35,703 nt of DNA from an uncultured Myxococcales bacterium (GTDB lineage Bacteria > Myxococcota_A > Polyangia > Polyangiales > Polyangiaceae), in the NCBI GenBank assembly GCA_937949945.1, contig CALFEQ010000039.1:1-35703 (forward strand), given 5' to 3'. The notes below the pieces were generated by a model. It saw only the letters and a list, made by a program, of their open reading frames with translations. It had not been told where the DNA came from and searched no databases. The translations under genes were made by a program, and so were the position numbers. The first letter of the stretch is position 1. Each line of letters starts with the position of its first letter. This document shows positions 24,682 through 32,415 of the stretch, in pieces.

Positions 24682-26022
24682 TCAGCGCCGCGCGCCGCGC
24701 TGGCGCGGGAACGACGAGGGGCGCCGGAACTCGCGCCCGGGAGCAGGCAGCGGCATCGCTTCCCGGCGAAGGGCGTCGATCGCGTGCGTGCTCTGGCCGT
24801 GCGAGCGGAGCACGATCTCGGCGACGTCGAGCGCCGGCAAGAAGAGCTCGGTGCGCGCGAAGCGACCGATTCTTCCCTGCAGGATGCGCGGCACCATCAT
24901 CATGATGCGGCGGACGCCGTCGGCGATGCGCCTCGGCATCGCGATGCGCTCGATGATGGGCTCGAGGAAATCGCTCACGGCGGCCATCGGGTCCCGCACG
25001 CCGTGCATCGCCTCCTCGAGCGGCTCGTAGAGGAGCGACGTCACGAGCACGATGTCGTCGAGGACGCCTTCGTCGATCGTCTTCCGGTCGACCGCGTCCA
25101 TCTTCCGGAAGAAGCGCAGGCTGCCCTCGTCGGTGGCCTCGTCGTCGTCGAGGAACGCCGAGAGCTCCGGGAGGAGGACGGCCATCGCGCCGACCTCCCA
25201 CATGAGCCACATCGAGCGGTGCGCGCTGCCGGCGCGCATCAAGCGGAGGATCTCCTCGAAGAGCCTCGGCCGCGCCGCACGCGCGAGCTCGAGCCGGTTC
25301 GCCACCATCGCGTCGTAGACGTGCGGATCGATCCCGAGGTCGAGACGCGCGGAGAACTTGATGGCGCGGATGATGCGGACCGGGTCTTCGCGGAAGCGGA
25401 CGGTCGGATCGCCGATGGTCCGGATGGTGCGCTGCTGGATGTCCGGCATGCCACCGCACCAGTCGAGGACCTGGCGACGATCGAGATCGTAGAAGAGCGC
25501 GTTGACGGTGAAGTCGCGGCGGAGGGCGTCCTCGTGCGCTTCGCCGAAGACGTTGTCGCTGCGAATCAAGAGGTCGTCGTCGAGATCGTTCTCGCCCGGG
25601 CTGCGGCGGAACGTGGCGACCTCGACGACCTTGCCGCCGCCGAAGAGGACGTGCGCGAGCCGGAAGCGACGTCCGATGATCCGGCAGTTTCGGAAGAGCG
25701 CGCGCACGTCGTCGGGGCGAGCGCTCGTCGCGACGTCGAAATCTTTGGGACGGCCGCCGAGCAGGAGGTCACGTACGCATCCGCCGACGAGGTACGCTTG
25801 ATACCCGGCGCGCTCGAGTCGCCGCACGACCTTCGCGGCATCGGGATCGATGAGAGCCTCGTCGAGGGCGAAGTCGTGGCGAATGAGGCCGGTGCCCGCA
25901 TGCCGGTCGAGGACGGAAGCGGCAGAGTCGCCGGCCCGCGCCAGCTCCTCCGGGTCGGGCTCGACCCTGAACGAGGGGAGCTCCGGCGGAGGTGGGAGAT
26001 CGGGCTTCGACGGTCGGCGCAT
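24682..26022 (-). CDS. pcnB: Poly(A) polymerase/tRNA nucleotidyltransferase family protein (PcnB-like)
   Basis: A class II nucleotidyltransferase of 446 residues. The catalytic core reads YLVGGCVRDLLLG then RPKDFDVATSA, with metal-binding D94 and D96. The family motifs HVLFGGGKVVEVATFR, RRDFTVNALFYD and VRFREDPVRIIRAIKFSARL follow, with a helical body and a basic, low-complexity C-terminus. The PcnB-style features are the N-terminal extension (FRVEPDPEELAR) and the extended RNA-binding tail, favouring poly(A) addition over CCA addition, though sequence alone cannot settle this. The start ATG at 26022 (MRRPSKPDL) is preferred; the frame is open to 26142 but the extra part looks non-coding. Divergent from the kinase gene. 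Confidence 0.87.
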   Translation of the reverse strand: MRRPSKPDLPPPPELPSFRVEPDPEELARAGDSAASVLDRHAGTGLIRHDFALDEALIDPDAAKVVRRLERAGYQAYLVGGCVRDLLLGGRPKDFDVATSARPDDVRALFRNCRIIGRRFRLAHVLFGGGKVVEVATFRRSPGENDLDDDLLIRSDNVFGEAHEDALRRDFTVNALFYDLDRRQVLDWCGGMPDIQQRTIRTIGDPTVRFREDPVRIIRAIKFSARLDLGIDPHVYDAMVANRLELARAARPRLFEEILRLMRAGSAHRSMWLMWEVGAMAVLLPELSAFLDDDEATDEGSLRFFRKMDAVDRKTIDEGVLDDIVLVTSLLYEPLEEAMHGVRDPMAAVSDFLEPIIERIAMPRRIADGVRRIMMMVPRILQGRIGRFARTELFLPALDVAEIVLRSHGQSTHAIDALRREAMPLPAPGREFRRPSSFPRQRGARR

Positions 26023-26165
26023 AACCGGTCGGAATCGTTGTTCAATGGGCGGGTCGCGGAGGAAGGTGACCGCCCAAAAAGTCCAAAGAAAACAGCGATT
26101 ATCGAGATCCTGGACTCTACCAGCACGCCCGATCGCAAGCAACGAGGCTATGCTGAAGCCCAGCG

Positions 26166-27521
26166 ATGGCCCTCGAGCCTGCCAAGCTCTCGGACTTCAC
26201 GCTGGCGGGCGCGCTCGGGAGCGGGGCCACCTCGCGCGTCTACGAGGCCACCCATACCGCGAGCGGTCGTCCGGTCGCGATCAAGCTCATGGAGGTGGGC
26301 GCGGGCGACGTCGTGCCGAGCCCGCACGAGATGCGCGAGCGCTTCGCGCGTGAAGCGCTGCTCCTGGCAGGCGTCGAGAGCCGGTACGTCAGCAGGATCC
26401 TGGGCTACGGCTTCGAGAGAGGGCAGCCGTTCCTCGTGCTCGAGCGGCTCCAAGGCGAGACGCTCGATGCCAAGCTCCGTCGCGACGGTCCCGTTCCTCT
26501 GCCGATGGCCGTCCGCTGGATCGAGCAGCTCATCGCGGGCGTTCGCGATTGCCACGACGCGAAGATCATCCACCGCGACATCAAGCCCTCGAACATCTTC
26601 ATCCATCGCGACCCGCTCGAAGGCGAGGTCGTGAAGCTGATCGACTTCGGAGTGGCGCGGCTCCGCGAGATCACCGGCGATACCGGCCTGACCTCGACGA
26701 GTCACCTCATCGGGAGCATGGGCTACATGGCGCCCGAGCAGTTCAAGAGCGCCAAGACCGTGGGATTCGCCGCGGACCTCTATGCCGTCGGCGTCGTCGT
26801 CTTCCGGACGCTCACGGGGCGACTTCCGTTCGTCAGCCGCTCGATCGACGCCATCGTGCGGATGAAGAGCGAAGCGGAGCCGCCGGCCGTCTCCGACCAG
26901 AGCCCGATCAAGAACCGGATGCTCGACTGGTTCGTGCGGAAGGCGATGGCGCGCGATCCCGAGGCGCGCTTTCGGAGCGCGCGAGAGATGCTCGAGCAGT
27001 GGTGGGCGGTGACGCAGAACCTCGAGAACGAGGTGACCACCGAAGTGATGCGGAGCGTCCGCCACCTCATCGGCGATGCGAGCGTCGCTTCGTCGCGCCC
27101 CCATCCGGCCGCGCCGCCGAGCTCGCGGCGAATCACGGAGCCCTTGCCTCCTCCGGGGGTCGCCGAGAGGGACGCGCACCTCCGGGCGGAGCACGAGCTC
27201 GCCCTCCTCCGAGCGACCGCGGCTTCCGCCAGTCCCACGACGCCGATGGCGCCGCCGATCGTGTACGTGCCGGCCGAGGCCGAGGCTCCGCTCACGGAGG
27301 CCGAGGCGCCGCCGACGATCCGGCAGATTTCCGTGGCCGAACGTGATGCTCCTCCGCGGACGGTGCCGTCGGACCGGCTCATGGAGGAGACGAAGGTCTC
27401 CTCCCAGCCCGCGAAAATCGCCGCCGAGGATCCGTTCGACATACCGACCCGCAGCGACCCGAACCTGCGCAAGTTGGTCGAGCGGGAGCTCGAGCTGCAG
27501 AAGCGCAAGCGGCGTGGCTGA
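26166..27521 (+). CDS. Hanks-type Ser/Thr protein kinase, soluble
   Basis: The 451-residue protein has the kinase domain at 10-280. It shows the Gly-rich loop GALGSGATSRVYEA, K40 in VAIK, the catalytic loop HRDIKPSN (136-143), DFG (160-162), a Thr/Ser-rich activation loop, and APE (189-191). All catalytic residues are present, and HRD with Arg suggests activation-loop phosphorylation. The C-terminal 170 residues are Pro/Ala/Glu-rich and probably disordered, with several Thr/Ser sites and a short charged helical end. No membrane helix, unlike many myxobacterial PknB-type kinases. The phosphothreonine-reading FHA protein at 18944 is a possible downstream partner. Confidence 0.92.
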   Translation: MALEPAKLSDFTLAGALGSGATSRVYEATHTASGRPVAIKLMEVGAGDVVPSPHEMRERFAREALLLAGVESRYVSRILGYGFERGQPFLVLERLQGETLDAKLRRDGPVPLPMAVRWIEQLIAGVRDCHDAKIIHRDIKPSNIFIHRDPLEGEVVKLIDFGVARLREITGDTGLTSTSHLIGSMGYMAPEQFKSAKTVGFAADLYAVGVVVFRTLTGRLPFVSRSIDAIVRMKSEAEPPAVSDQSPIKNRMLDWFVRKAMARDPEARFRSAREMLEQWWAVTQNLENEVTTEVMRSVRHLIGDASVASSRPHPAAPPSSRRITEPLPPPGVAERDAHLRAEHELALLRATAASASPTTPMAPPIVYVPAEAEAPLTEAEAPPTIRQISVAERDAPPRTVPSDRLMEETKVSSQPAKIAAEDPFDIPTRSDPNLRKLVERELELQKRKRRG

Positions 27522-27977
27522 GCTCCTCCGAGCTCGCACCCGCCGTCGCGCTCGCGCGGGCTCGCCCTCGGCGGCATCGGCTCGCCTTCGGCGAGGCCCC
27601 GGAAAAGGCGTGGGAAACGGGCCTGGGAACCGGGTAACCAAGTTCCGTGCCGCCTCCCGTTGACGCCGCTACCCGTGTGATTAGCTTGGCCGCGATTCGA
27701 GACACTGACCCGGGCCCATTCTTCGCAGTATGGGCCTTCGGGCTTGGGGAGGTCCTCGACCATCATGGCCGTCGGCGACGGGGATGGCTGGGGTCTCTCC
27801 GAAACTGGGGCTTTGCCCCATCGACCCCGGATGGCGGTCGGGCGATCCCCGACGCAGCTCCAACTGGGGCTTGTCCCCAACCACCCCGTTAAGACGTCGG
27901 ATTTTTCGCCGCGCTCGGCGCTGGACCTCGACTAGAGTCCCGCGCCTCCAGCCGGATTCCTTGGAGGCGAAACGACC
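27522..27977. other. Long gap upstream of dnaK containing paired hairpins
   Basis: About 455 bases with no convincing gene. It holds two 27-base hairpin units (listed separately). I looked for a CIRCE element (inverted TTAGCACTC) and for a clear heat-shock sigma promoter and found neither. GGAGGCGA lies at a proper distance before the dnaK ATG. Confidence 0.5.
27803..27888. repeat. Two 27-bp hairpin units upstream of dnaK
   Basis: Units 27803-27829 and 27862-27888 agree at about 22 of 27 positions. Each holds a short stem, TGGGGC-loop-GCCCCA in the first and TGGGG-loop-CCCCA in the second, followed by ACCCCG. A similar hairpin, TTGGGGC-TGG-CGCCCCAA plus CACCC, occurs at about 30888-30910 at the 5' end of another gene. 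They resemble REP-like palindromes. A role in dnaK control is only a possibility. Confidence 0.55.
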
Positions 27978-29894
27978 ATGGGCAAGATCATTGGAATCGA
28001 CCTCGGGACGACGAACAGCGTCGTAACCGTCATGGAGGGCCGCGAGCCCAAGGTGATCGTCAACGAAGAGGGGTCGCGCATCACCCCGAGCGTGGTCGCC
28101 TGGGACGAGAAGGGAGAGATCCTCGTCGGCCAGATCGCCAAGCGTCAGGCGGTCACGAATCCCGAGAACACGATCTTCAGTGCCAAGCGCTTCATCGGTC
28201 GGCGCTACGAGGAGGTCACTGAGGAAACCCGCCGCGTGCCGTACAAGATCATTCGCGGCGACAACGGCGACGCCGCGTTCGAGGTCCGCGGCAAGAAGAT
28301 CACGCCTCCCGAGGTCAGCGCGAAGGTCCTCCAGAAGCTGAAGAAGGCGGCGGAGGACTACCTCGGTGAGAAGGTCACCGAGGCCGTCATCACCGTCCCG
28401 GCCTACTTCAACGACTCGCAGCGTCAGGCCACGAAGGACGCGGGGCGCATCGCCGGCCTGGACGTGAAGCGCATCGTCAACGAGCCCACGGCGGCGGCGC
28501 TCGCGTACGGTCTCGACAAGAAGAAGGACGAGATCATCGCCGTCTACGACTTCGGCGGCGGTACGTTCGACATCTCGATCCTCGAGGTCGGCGACAACGT
28601 CGTGCAGGTCATCTCGACGAACGGTGACACGCACCTCGGTGGCGACGACATCGACAACCTCGTCATCGACTGGCTCATCGCCGAGTTCAAGAAGCAGCAG
28701 GGCATCGATCTCAGCAAGGACAAGATGGCCCTGCAGCGCCTCAAGGAGGCCGCGGAGAAGGCGAAGATCGAGCTGTCGAGCGTGCAGGAGACGAGCATCA
28801 ACCTGCCGTTCATCACGGTCGGTCCGGCCGGCCCGGTCCACCTCGACATGCGCCTGTCGCGCGCGAAGCTCGAGCAGATGATGGCGCCGCTCATCGAGCG
28901 CACGATGGAGCCCGTCAAGCGCGCGCTCGAGGACGCGAAGAAGACGCCGAAGGACATCGCCGAGGTCGTCCTCGTCGGCGGCTCGACGCGCATCCCGCTC
29001 GTCAAGGAGACGGTCAAGAAGTTCTTCGGCAAGGAGCCTCACCAGGGCGTCAACCCCGACGAGGTCGTCGCGATCGGTGCGGGCGTCCAGGCCGGCGTGC
29101 TCGCGGGCGACGTCAAGGACATGGTCCTCCTCGACGTCACTCCGCTCTCGCTCGGCGTCGAGACGCTCGGCGGCGTGATGACGGTGATGATCCCGCGCAA
29201 CACGACGATCCCGACGCAGAAGAAGGAGATCTTCTCCACGGCGACGGACAACCAGCCGTCGGTCGAGGTCCACGTCCTCCAGGGCGAGCGCACCGAGGCG
29301 CGCTACAACCGTACGCTCGGCAAGTTCCACCTCGAGGGCATCCTCCCCGCGCCGCGTGGCGTGCCGAAGATCGAGGTCACCTTCGACATCGACGCCAACG
29401 GCATCCTCTCCGTCCACGCCAAGGACGTGGCGACGGGCAAGGATCAGAAGATCACCATCACGGCCAACTCGGGTCTGAGCGAGGCAGACATCCAGCGCAT
29501 GGTGAAGGAGGCCGCGGAGCACGAGGCCGAGGACAAGGCCCGCCGCGAGCAGATCGAGCGCAGGAACAAGCTCGACAACATGTGCTACTCGCTCGAAAAG
29601 ACGCTCAACGAGAACAAGGACAAGATCCCGGCCTCGGACGTCTCGACGCTCGAGAACCTCATCAAGGAGGGGCGCGCGGCCGTCGAGAAGCAGGACGACG
29701 CCCAGGTGCGGGACGTCCTCGACAAGCTGGAGAAGGAGGCTCACCGCATGGCGAGCGTCCTCTACCAGCAGGCGGCTCCGGGCGGCGCCCCGGGCGCAGC
29801 GCCGGGCGCCTCCAGCACCGACGGCGCGGCCTCGGGTGGTGGCGACAAGAAGAAGGACGTGATCGACGCGGAGTTCGAGGAGACGAGCTCGTAA
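27978..29894 (+). CDS. dnaK: Chaperone DnaK (Hsp70)
   Basis: The 638-residue protein is a full Hsp70. The ATPase domain (1-385) has IGIDLGTTNSVV, VITVPAYFNDSQRQAT, VYDFGGGTFDISI and VVLVGGSTRIPLV. The conserved linker VLLDVTPLSLG is followed by the substrate-binding domain, helical lid and a Gly/Ala/Pro-rich tail ending DVIDAEFEE. It folds client proteins with DnaJ and GrpE, neither of which is encoded nearby. All key nucleotide-binding residues look intact. It is preceded by GGAGGCGA. A strong terminator lies within the repeat element just after the stop. Confidence 0.98.
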   Translation: MGKIIGIDLGTTNSVVTVMEGREPKVIVNEEGSRITPSVVAWDEKGEILVGQIAKRQAVTNPENTIFSAKRFIGRRYEEVTEETRRVPYKIIRGDNGDAAFEVRGKKITPPEVSAKVLQKLKKAAEDYLGEKVTEAVITVPAYFNDSQRQATKDAGRIAGLDVKRIVNEPTAAALAYGLDKKKDEIIAVYDFGGGTFDISILEVGDNVVQVISTNGDTHLGGDDIDNLVIDWLIAEFKKQQGIDLSKDKMALQRLKEAAEKAKIELSSVQETSINLPFITVGPAGPVHLDMRLSRAKLEQMMAPLIERTMEPVKRALEDAKKTPKDIAEVVLVGGSTRIPLVKETVKKFFGKEPHQGVNPDEVVAIGAGVQAGVLAGDVKDMVLLDVTPLSLGVETLGGVMTVMIPRNTTIPTQKKEIFSTATDNQPSVEVHVLQGERTEARYNRTLGKFHLEGILPAPRGVPKIEVTFDIDANGILSVHAKDVATGKDQKITITANSGLSEADIQRMVKEAAEHEAEDKARREQIERRNKLDNMCYSLEKTLNENKDKIPASDVSTLENLIKEGRAAVEKQDDAQVRDVLDKLEKEAHRMASVLYQQAAPGGAPGAAPGASSTDGAASGGGDKKKDVIDAEFEETSS

Positions 29895-29896
29895 GA

Positions 29897-30092
29897 GAGG
29901 CTCCAGGCTCCGGGCTCCAGGCTCCAGGGAAGGCGAGCCGCGAGCCAGCAGCAGAAGGCGGCAAGGCCCTCGCGGGCGGCCGCCTTCTCGCTTTTTTGTT
30001 CCTTCGTCCTCGCGAATGTCGTCGTCCGCTCAGCGCGTGAGAGGCGGACGGCGCGATCCCCCTGGAGCCCGGAGCCTGGAGCCTGGAGCCTC
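29897..30092. repeat. GGCTCCR inverted-repeat element, copy C
   Basis: The left arm 29897-29929 and right arm 30060-30092 (33 bases each) are reverse complements with two mismatches. Both are built of four tandem 7-mers. The 130-base interior holds a rho-independent terminator. The element starts two bases after the dnaK stop and ends 10 bases from the stop of the convergent membrane protein gene. Confidence 0.88.
29953..29997 (+). terminator. Rho-independent terminator of dnaK
   Basis: A 10-bp perfect stem (AGAAGGCGGC at 29953-29962 with GCCGCCTTCT at 29979-29988) encloses a 16-base loop. CGC and then a run of six T (29992-29997) follow. The T run is on the plus strand only, so it serves dnaK. 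It lies inside repeat copy C. Confidence 0.85.
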
Positions 30093-30102
30093 TCGTCTCT
30101 CG

Positions 30103-30960
30103 TCACACCACCGCGATCGCCCGCACCATCTCCGTCCCGCGGTACACGCCGTCTCCGTTGCGCTCGACCACCTCGATGACCGCTCGCGGCGCCTCGATCG
30201 TTCGGAGGAGCGGGAGGACCGGCGGAGCGCTCTCGAGAGGTCCGAGGGCGCGCACGCGGATGCCCTCGATCTCGCCTCGCTGCGCTCTTCGGAGCCACCG
30301 GCGGCGTTCGACGCTGCCGACGATGCCCACGGCGAACATGACGGCGCCCGCGTTCATCACGAGCATCGGGACGGTCTCGGCGATCCAGCGGAACGGGAAG
30401 TCGATCGCCGCCGCCGGGACGCCGACGGCGAAGAGGCCTGCCAGCATCGTCCAGACGCCGGTGAGCGCCGTGAAGGTGTCGCCGTCGTCGTGACTCGTGA
30501 GGCGCGATCCGGCGATGACGAGCGCGGGTATGCTGAGGACGAAGCCGACGGGCGCCGCGAGGGCGCTTCCGGCGACGGCGGTCGTCGCGAACGACGGATC
30601 GTCCGCGAGCGCGATCTCCTCGAGCACACCGACCGCCAGCGCGGCTCCCGCGAACGTGACGCTCGCGCCTGCCGCGCCGAAGAGCGGGATGAGCGGGAGG
30701 AGCTGCGTCTGGCTCATCAGCGCTCCGACCGCGAGCATCGTGCTCGCCGCGATCACGGATGGCAGGACGAGCACCTCGAACGGCAAGTAGACGGTGCTGC
30801 GCGACAGCCCATCGTGCAAGAGAGCGAGCCAGGGCGTCAGCCATGCGCCGAGCCCCAGCATCCAAGCGAGGATCCCGATGGACCTGTTGGGGCTGGCGCC
30901 CCAAGCACCCTGCGGCACCGCCGCTCCGGCGGCCCTGTCCCAGGTGTTCGACGACGACAT
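30103..30960 (-). CDS. Polytopic membrane protein, unknown
   Basis: The 285-residue frame has about six hydrophobic helices between residues 30 and 205, then a soluble C-terminal part (RRRWLRRAQRGEIEGIRV...VVERNGDGVYRGTE). I do not recognise a family. The first 33 residues overlap the REP-like hairpin at 30888-30910 and are less protein-like. The ATG at 30861 (MLGLGAWLTPW) is therefore a serious alternative start. The stop is 10 bases from repeat copy C, convergent with dnaK. Confidence 0.72.
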   Translation of the reverse strand: MSSSNTWDRAAGAAVPQGAWGASPNRSIGILAWMLGLGAWLTPWLALLHDGLSRSTVYLPFEVLVLPSVIAASTMLAVGALMSQTQLLPLIPLFGAAGASVTFAGAALAVGVLEEIALADDPSFATTAVAGSALAAPVGFVLSIPALVIAGSRLTSHDDGDTFTALTGVWTMLAGLFAVGVPAAAIDFPFRWIAETVPMLVMNAGAVMFAVGIVGSVERRRWLRRAQRGEIEGIRVRALGPLESAPPVLPLLRTIEAPRAVIEVVERNGDGVYRGTEMVRAIAVV

Positions 30961-31099
30961 GCCGGCGTCGAGCGAAGCACCCGTCGTGCCCGCTGCGGCG
31001 GCGCTACCTCGAGCGCGGGAGCGTGCTCTCGCGCGAGCCGGCGTGCAGCGACGTTCCTGCGCGTACGGTGAGCACGTCCGCGTGGCGATCGGTCACACG

Positions 31100-31957
31100 T
31101 CAGACGGAGGAGCGTCCGCGGTGGCTTCGCTTGCGGGAGCGACGCCGCTCGTCGAGGAGGATGATCCTCGGGCCGGCGCTCTTCGGCGAGCGCGCGGCGA
31201 AGACCTCGATGCGGTCGCGGCCGTTCTGCTTGGCGACGTAGAGCGCGCGATCGGCGGCGTCGAAGAGGAGATGCGGTCGAGGCTCTCGGATCGAGTCGAG
31301 GTCGGCGATCCCGATCGAGACGGTGACGGCCTCGCCGAGAGACGCGGGCGCGTGAGCGCCGCGCCGTCTCGCGATCTCCGCGCGGATGCGCTCTGCCACG
31401 ACGAGCGCCTCGGACGCACGCGTGCGCGGCAGCAGGATCGCGAACTCGTCGCCGCCGAAGCGCGCCGCGACGTCGCGAGAGCGGCATGTCTCGTTGAGCA
31501 CGGCACCGACCAGCTCGAGCGCGGCGTCCCCCGCTGCGTGTCCGGCCGTGTCGTTCAGCTTCTTCAGGTTGTCGACGTCGACCATGAGGAGCGACAGCGG
31601 CATCCGCGCGGTCGCGGCGCGCGTCACCTCGCGCGCGAGGCACTCCTCCCAATGCCGGCGGTTTCCGACGCGGGTCACGGGATCGCGACGGGCCTCGTCC
31701 GTGAGCGCGTCGAAGCGCGAGCCGAGGACCCAGCCGATGGCCAAGAACCCCATCGCGACCAGCGTGGCCGCGGCGACGAGCATGGGCTCCAGCGGCGCCG
31801 ACAACCAACCTGCGGACGTCTCGGCGACCGCGGGCGCACCGAGGCTCGCCGCGAGCGCGAGCCCGAGGCCCCCGATCGCGAACCGGAACCGCGCGCCGGC
31901 TCCGCTGTCGACGCGCGGCGGCCGGCTCGACGGAGCGTGCACCGCAGCGGGATCCAT
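31100..31957 (-). CDS. Membrane-bound diguanylate cyclase (GGDEF)
   Basis: The product has two hydrophobic helices near the N-terminus (about 23-45 and 58-78) and a GGDEF domain that makes c-di-GMP from two GTP. Visible residues include the metal Asp in MVDVDNLKKLND, the active site RFGGDEFAILLP and the inhibitory site RSRD five residues before GGDEF, so product feedback is expected. The domain ends VSIGIADLDS and LYVAKQNGRDR. No separate sensor domain is seen; input would come through the membrane segment. I start at ATG 31957 (MDPAAVH); the frame is open to 31987. It could supply c-di-GMP to the PilZ protein of this window or to any other receptor. Confidence 0.9.
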   Translation of the reverse strand: MDPAAVHAPSSRPPRVDSGAGARFRFAIGGLGLALAASLGAPAVAETSAGWLSAPLEPMLVAAATLVAMGFLAIGWVLGSRFDALTDEARRDPVTRVGNRRHWEECLAREVTRAATARMPLSLLMVDVDNLKKLNDTAGHAAGDAALELVGAVLNETCRSRDVAARFGGDEFAILLPRTRASEALVVAERIRAEIARRRGAHAPASLGEAVTVSIGIADLDSIREPRPHLLFDAADRALYVAKQNGRDRIEVFAARSPKSAGPRIILLDERRRSRKRSHRGRSSV

Positions 31958-31987
31958 TCCGCGCGGACCATGAAAGCCGCGTGCCAT

Positions 31988-32415
31988 GCACGTGCTTCGA
32001 CGCCTGCGGTCCGGTCTTCGCTCGTCGGTTGGCGATCACCCATCGACGTCGCGTCCCGTCGACCGGCGCGTCGAACCCGACGCGCCGTTTCGCGAGTCGA
32101 GTTGCCACGCACGAGATGCTCACCCGTGGTCTGCTGCCACGCCGACGTCTCGGTCGCGTGACGACGGATGCGTTGGAGGCGCCGATGGAAACGCGAACCT
32201 CCGACACCCGGAGCGCGCCGATTTCGAACGCGTCCGAACGGCACGCGCGACCGCGGGACTCGGGCACGTTGGAGGGATCGAGATGTGCTTCCCTCCGTCC
32301 TGGGTGCGGCAATACCGCCGTCGCGCCGGTCGCAAGGTCGTCCGTCGCGCGATGAGCGGCGTCGTCGCGCCTCTTCCCCCGTCGGACCGAAACACGAGTC
32401 GAAGAAGCACGACCG
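31988..32415. other. Gap between divergent GGDEF and NtrC-type genes
   Basis: About 430 bases between divergently transcribed genes. The open frames here are Arg/Ser-rich composition shadows on both strands. I see no hairpin terminator and no convincing sigma-54 site (TGGCAC-N5-TTGC). Confidence 0.4.

Noticed and set aside
27522..27977. Heat-shock promoter or CIRCE operator before dnaK
   Set aside because: CCCCAT occurs at 27815-27820 but inside a repeated hairpin unit and with only a poor -35 match; no CIRCE half-sites were found.
27681..29744. 687-codon minus-strand frame antisense to dnaK
   Set aside because: Acidic/Leu/Val-rich mirror of dnaK codon use, a known effect in GC-rich genes; no family features.
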